Shown here piece after piece: positions 61,813 to 64,000 of a DNA stretch of 64,000 nucleotides. Position numbers and translations under genes: made by a program. The notes beneath the pieces were generated by a model, which ran no database searches, was not told the DNA's origin, and was given only the letters and a program-made list of their open reading frames with translations. Source of the stretch: CAVUAF01 sp963739375 (GTDB lineage Bacteria > Acidobacteriota > Terriglobia > Terriglobales > Acidobacteriaceae); contig CAVUAF010000014.1 of assembly GCA_963739375.1 (NCBI GenBank), positions 682,001-746,000 on the forward strand, read 5' to 3'. The first letter of the stretch is position 1; each line of letters opens with the position of its first letter.

Positions 61813-64000
61813 GGCTGCGTGCTCCCCATCAGCCAGCGCTCGAAATGCTCCTGGATGCGCGTGAATAGGTGCGTCTGCGCGGCGCTGCCGCTGATGCTGT
61901 GCGTCTTGCGCGGATAAATCTGCAAATCGAACTGCTTGCCGGCGTTGATGAGCTCGTTCGCCATCTGCACCGCGTTCTGGAAGTGCACGTTGTCGTCGCC
62001 GGTGCCGTGCACGATGAGGACGCGCCCGCTGAGGTCCTTGGCGGCGTCGAGCAGCGAGCTGCGCCGGTAGCCCTCGGCGTTGTCTTTCAGCAGGCCCATG
62101 TAGCGCTCGGTGTAGATGGTGTCGTAGTTGCGGAAGTCGGTGACCGGGGCGACGGCGACCGCGGCCTTGAACAAGGCGGAGTGCGTGGCGGCGTTCAGCG
62201 TCATGTAGCCGCCGTAGCTCCAGCCCCAGAAGCCGAGGCGCGCGCGGTCGAGCTGCGGGTAGCGATCCAAAACCTGGTCCAGCGCGGCCAGCTGGTCCTG
62301 CAACTCGACCTCGCCCATGCGGTGGCGGAGGGGGAGGCTGAAGTCGCGGCCGCGGCCGGCCATGCCGCGGTTGTCGACGGTGAAGACGGCGAAACCGCGG
62401 CGCGCCATCAGCGAGTGGAAGAGGAAGCGCGAGCCGCCCCAGGCGTCGCGCACCAGTTGCGCGCCGGGGCCGCCGTAGGCGTAGACGATCAGCGGAATTT
62501 TGGCGCCCGGCGCGGCTTGCGGCGGCAACAGGAGCTGCCCGTAGAGCGTGGTGGCGCCGTCGGCGGCCTTGAGTTCCAGCATCTGCGGCGCTGCCAACCC
62601 CAACGGTTCGACCGCGCGCGATTGCCAGAACACGGTGCACTCGCCGGTGTTGCGGCAGAGCGCGCGGCGCGGCGGAGTCAGCAGGGCGGAAAAATTGTCG
62701 ACGTAGTAGTCGGCGGATTTTCCGGGGAAGGTCGCGGCGTGGGTGCCCGGTTCGCGCGAAACGCGCTCCGGCTCGCCGCCGTTCAGCGCGACGCGCCAGA
62801 GTTGGCGCTGGCGCGGGTCACCCTGGGTCGAGGTGAAGTAAACCATGCCGCTTTTTTCATCAAGGCCGTCGAGGGAGGTCACGTCCCACGCGCCGCGCGT
62901 GACCTGGCGCTCCAGGCGGGCTTCGCCGGCAAACGGGTCCTTGGGGTCGAAGCGGTAGAGGTAGATGTGGGTGTGGCCGTCGCGCCAGCTCGTCCACAGG
63001 AAGCGGCCGCCCGCGGGCAGCAGGAAAGGATCGTCGGTGTAGTCCGACTCGAAGGTAAGCCACGCGTCGCTGGTCTCGCTCAGCGCCAGGCGCGAGCGCC
63101 CGCTGTTGGCATCGACGAAGTAGAGGTCGGCCTTCGTCTGCTCGCGGTTGCAGACGATGGCCCACGCCAGCCCATCGCGCACCCAGCCGAAGCGCGGGAT
63201 GAGGATGTCGGGTTCGGGCTCGTCTTCGTCCTGCTTTTTCGGCAGCAGCGCGAGCCAGCGCGTCCGGCCGCCGCCGGAGTTGACCACGCCCAGGCGCACC
63301 ACGGGGTTCGGGTCGCCCACCTTGGGATACTTCTGATTGTCGACGGCGCCATGCTGCGGGATGAAGTCTTCGATGGGGTAGGCCGGGACCTGCGATTCGT
63401 CCATCTGCAGGTAGAGGATCTGCTTGCCGTTCGGCGACCAGAAATAATTCGAACGCACCCCCAGCTCTTCCGCGTAGACCCAGTCCACTTCGCCGTTCAG
63501 GAAGTCGTCGGGGCCGGGCTCGGGCGGTTTTTTCTCTTCGTCTTTGAGGCTGACGTGCAGGCTGACGTGGCCGGGGCGGCCGTCTTTGCCTTCGGTGAGC
63601 TGCACTTCGTCTTCCTTGCCGTCGACGCGCTGCACGTACAGTTCGTGCTTGCGCAAGTAGGCAAGGCGCTTGCCGTCGGGCGAAAACTTGGGGTCGCCCG
63701 TGGCCTCGGAGGCGCTGGTCACCTGCACTCCGGTGCCGCTCTCCAGCGAGAAGTACCAGAGCTGCCCCCGGGCGTCGAAGAGCAAGTGCTGGGAATCCGG
63801 CGCCCAGTGATACCCGGCGACGGAATAGCGCGCGCGGCGTTCCTTTTCGCGCTCGTCCTTCAGGCGGTCGAGCGGCGGCACCAGGGTGGCCAGCTTTTCC
63901 TGCGCCACCAGGACAGCGGGCTTGCCGGTGGCGAGGTCGACGTAGTACAGCGCGCCCTGCTCGCCGGCATCGTCGCGCAGGACGTAGGCGACCTTCTTGC
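61809..64000 (-). CDS. S9 family dipeptidyl-peptidase IV-like serine peptidase, 5' end outside window
   Basis: The frame is open to the window edge (upstream codons read KVAYVLRDDAGEQGALYYVD), so the N-terminus is missing; the GTG at 63908 is internal. About 730 residues are visible. A beta-propeller region comes first (HWAPDSQHLLFDARGQLWYF; FSPDGKRLAYLRKHELYVQ; NYFWSPNGKQILYLQMDE). The C-terminal alpha/beta hydrolase domain has YAYGGPGAQLV, GFWGWSYGGYMTL (Ser), HGTGDDNVHFQNA (Asp) and YPRKTHSISG (His). It releases dipeptides from peptides, usually in the periplasm. First gene of the overlapping trio. Confidence 0.92.
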   Translation of the reverse strand, partial: KKVAYVLRDDAGEQGALYYVDLATGKPAVLVAQEKLATLVPPLDRLKDEREKERRARYSVAGYHWAPDSQHLLFDARGQLWYFSLESGTGVQVTSASEATGDPKFSPDGKRLAYLRKHELYVQRVDGKEDEVQLTEGKDGRPGHVSLHVSLKDEEKKPPEPGPDDFLNGEVDWVYAEELGVRSNYFWSPNGKQILYLQMDESQVPAYPIEDFIPQHGAVDNQKYPKVGDPNPVVRLGVVNSGGGRTRWLALLPKKQDEDEPEPDILIPRFGWVRDGLAWAIVCNREQTKADLYFVDANSGRSRLALSETSDAWLTFESDYTDDPFLLPAGGRFLWTSWRDGHTHIYLYRFDPKDPFAGEARLERQVTRGAWDVTSLDGLDEKSGMVYFTSTQGDPRQRQLWRVALNGGEPERVSREPGTHAATFPGKSADYYVDNFSALLTPPRRALCRNTGECTVFWQSRAVEPLGLAAPQMLELKAADGATTLYGQLLLPPQAAPGAKIPLIVYAYGGPGAQLVRDAWGGSRFLFHSLMARRGFAVFTVDNRGMAGRGRDFSLPLRHRMGEVELQDQLAALDQVLDRYPQLDRARLGFWGWSYGGYMTLNAATHSALFKAAVAVAPVTDFRNYDTIYTERYMGLLKDNAEGYRRSSLLDAAKDLSGRVLIVHGTGDDNVHFQNAVQMANELINAGKQFDLQIYPRKTHSISGSAAQTHLFTRIQEHFERWLMGSTQP

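Overview
The window reads as a chromosomal segment of a high-GC member of the Acidobacteriota (Terriglobia-like). This is inferred from gene content: a von Willebrand-type protein of the acidobacterial family, a secreted carboxypeptidase-regulatory/TPR protein, the beta-propeller tail of a probable protein kinase, many secreted hydrolases, a PEP-CTERM protein and discrete CofG/CofD enzymes. I see no rRNA, tRNA, CRISPR array, prophage, transposase or integrase.

Layout. 1-3300: propeller tail, urate-hydroxylase-like membrane protein, DUF309 protein, DegT aminotransferase. 3300-6577: a katG-perR segment of lower GC, ending in a second diverged copy of the 3' end of the aminotransferase gene, which suggests recombination-mediated acquisition. 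6600-13200: SH3 lipoprotein, phosphofructokinase with a coupled Ig-like lipoprotein, M28 peptidase, alpha/beta hydrolase, recA. 13480-16155: sodC-cofG-cofD, linking superoxide removal and coenzyme F420 synthesis. 16300-25000: secreted adenosine-deaminase-like protein, two secreted proteins, a GDP-mannose block (phosphomannomutase, manC, manA), aminotransferase and coaD. 25000-30000: amidohydrolase, small secreted proteins, CBS protein, ogt, CDF exporter. 29800-37400: HD-GYP and PATAN signalling proteins, moaC, moeA, TPR protein, queC, a 58-residue Cys-rich protein. 37500-46900: adenosine deaminase, SGNH hydrolase, amidohydrolase, PEP-CTERM protein, ispF and ispD separated by an inserted GxxExxY gene, phosphoesterase, FGE-like protein, FmdB, pirin, mogA. 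47000-60100: yqeY, pmbA/tldD, a PD-(D/E)XK-like protein of unknown role, a low-GC orphan, DUF4349, VWFA protein and tilS-hpt-ftsH. 60160-64000: an S9 peptidase, metallo-beta-lactamase and DUF2182 operon.

The strongest unexplained signal is a class of intergenic elements built on one plan with different words. Two inverted arms of about 20-50 bp are each a degenerate tandem repeat of a 7-10 bp word, around a short spacer or, in one clear case, a gene. They abut start and stop codons, contribute codons to several genes and fill a whole divergent promoter region. They resemble the heptanucleotide STRR repeats described in cyanobacteria, but here they are arranged as inverted pairs.

Sequence quality caveat: recA (three times), ftsH, pmbA and one amidohydrolase each carry single-base insertions, and katG lacks one base in a G run. 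Because recA and ftsH are normally indispensable, most of these are probably consensus errors. The genes are annotated as whole genes with the break noted.
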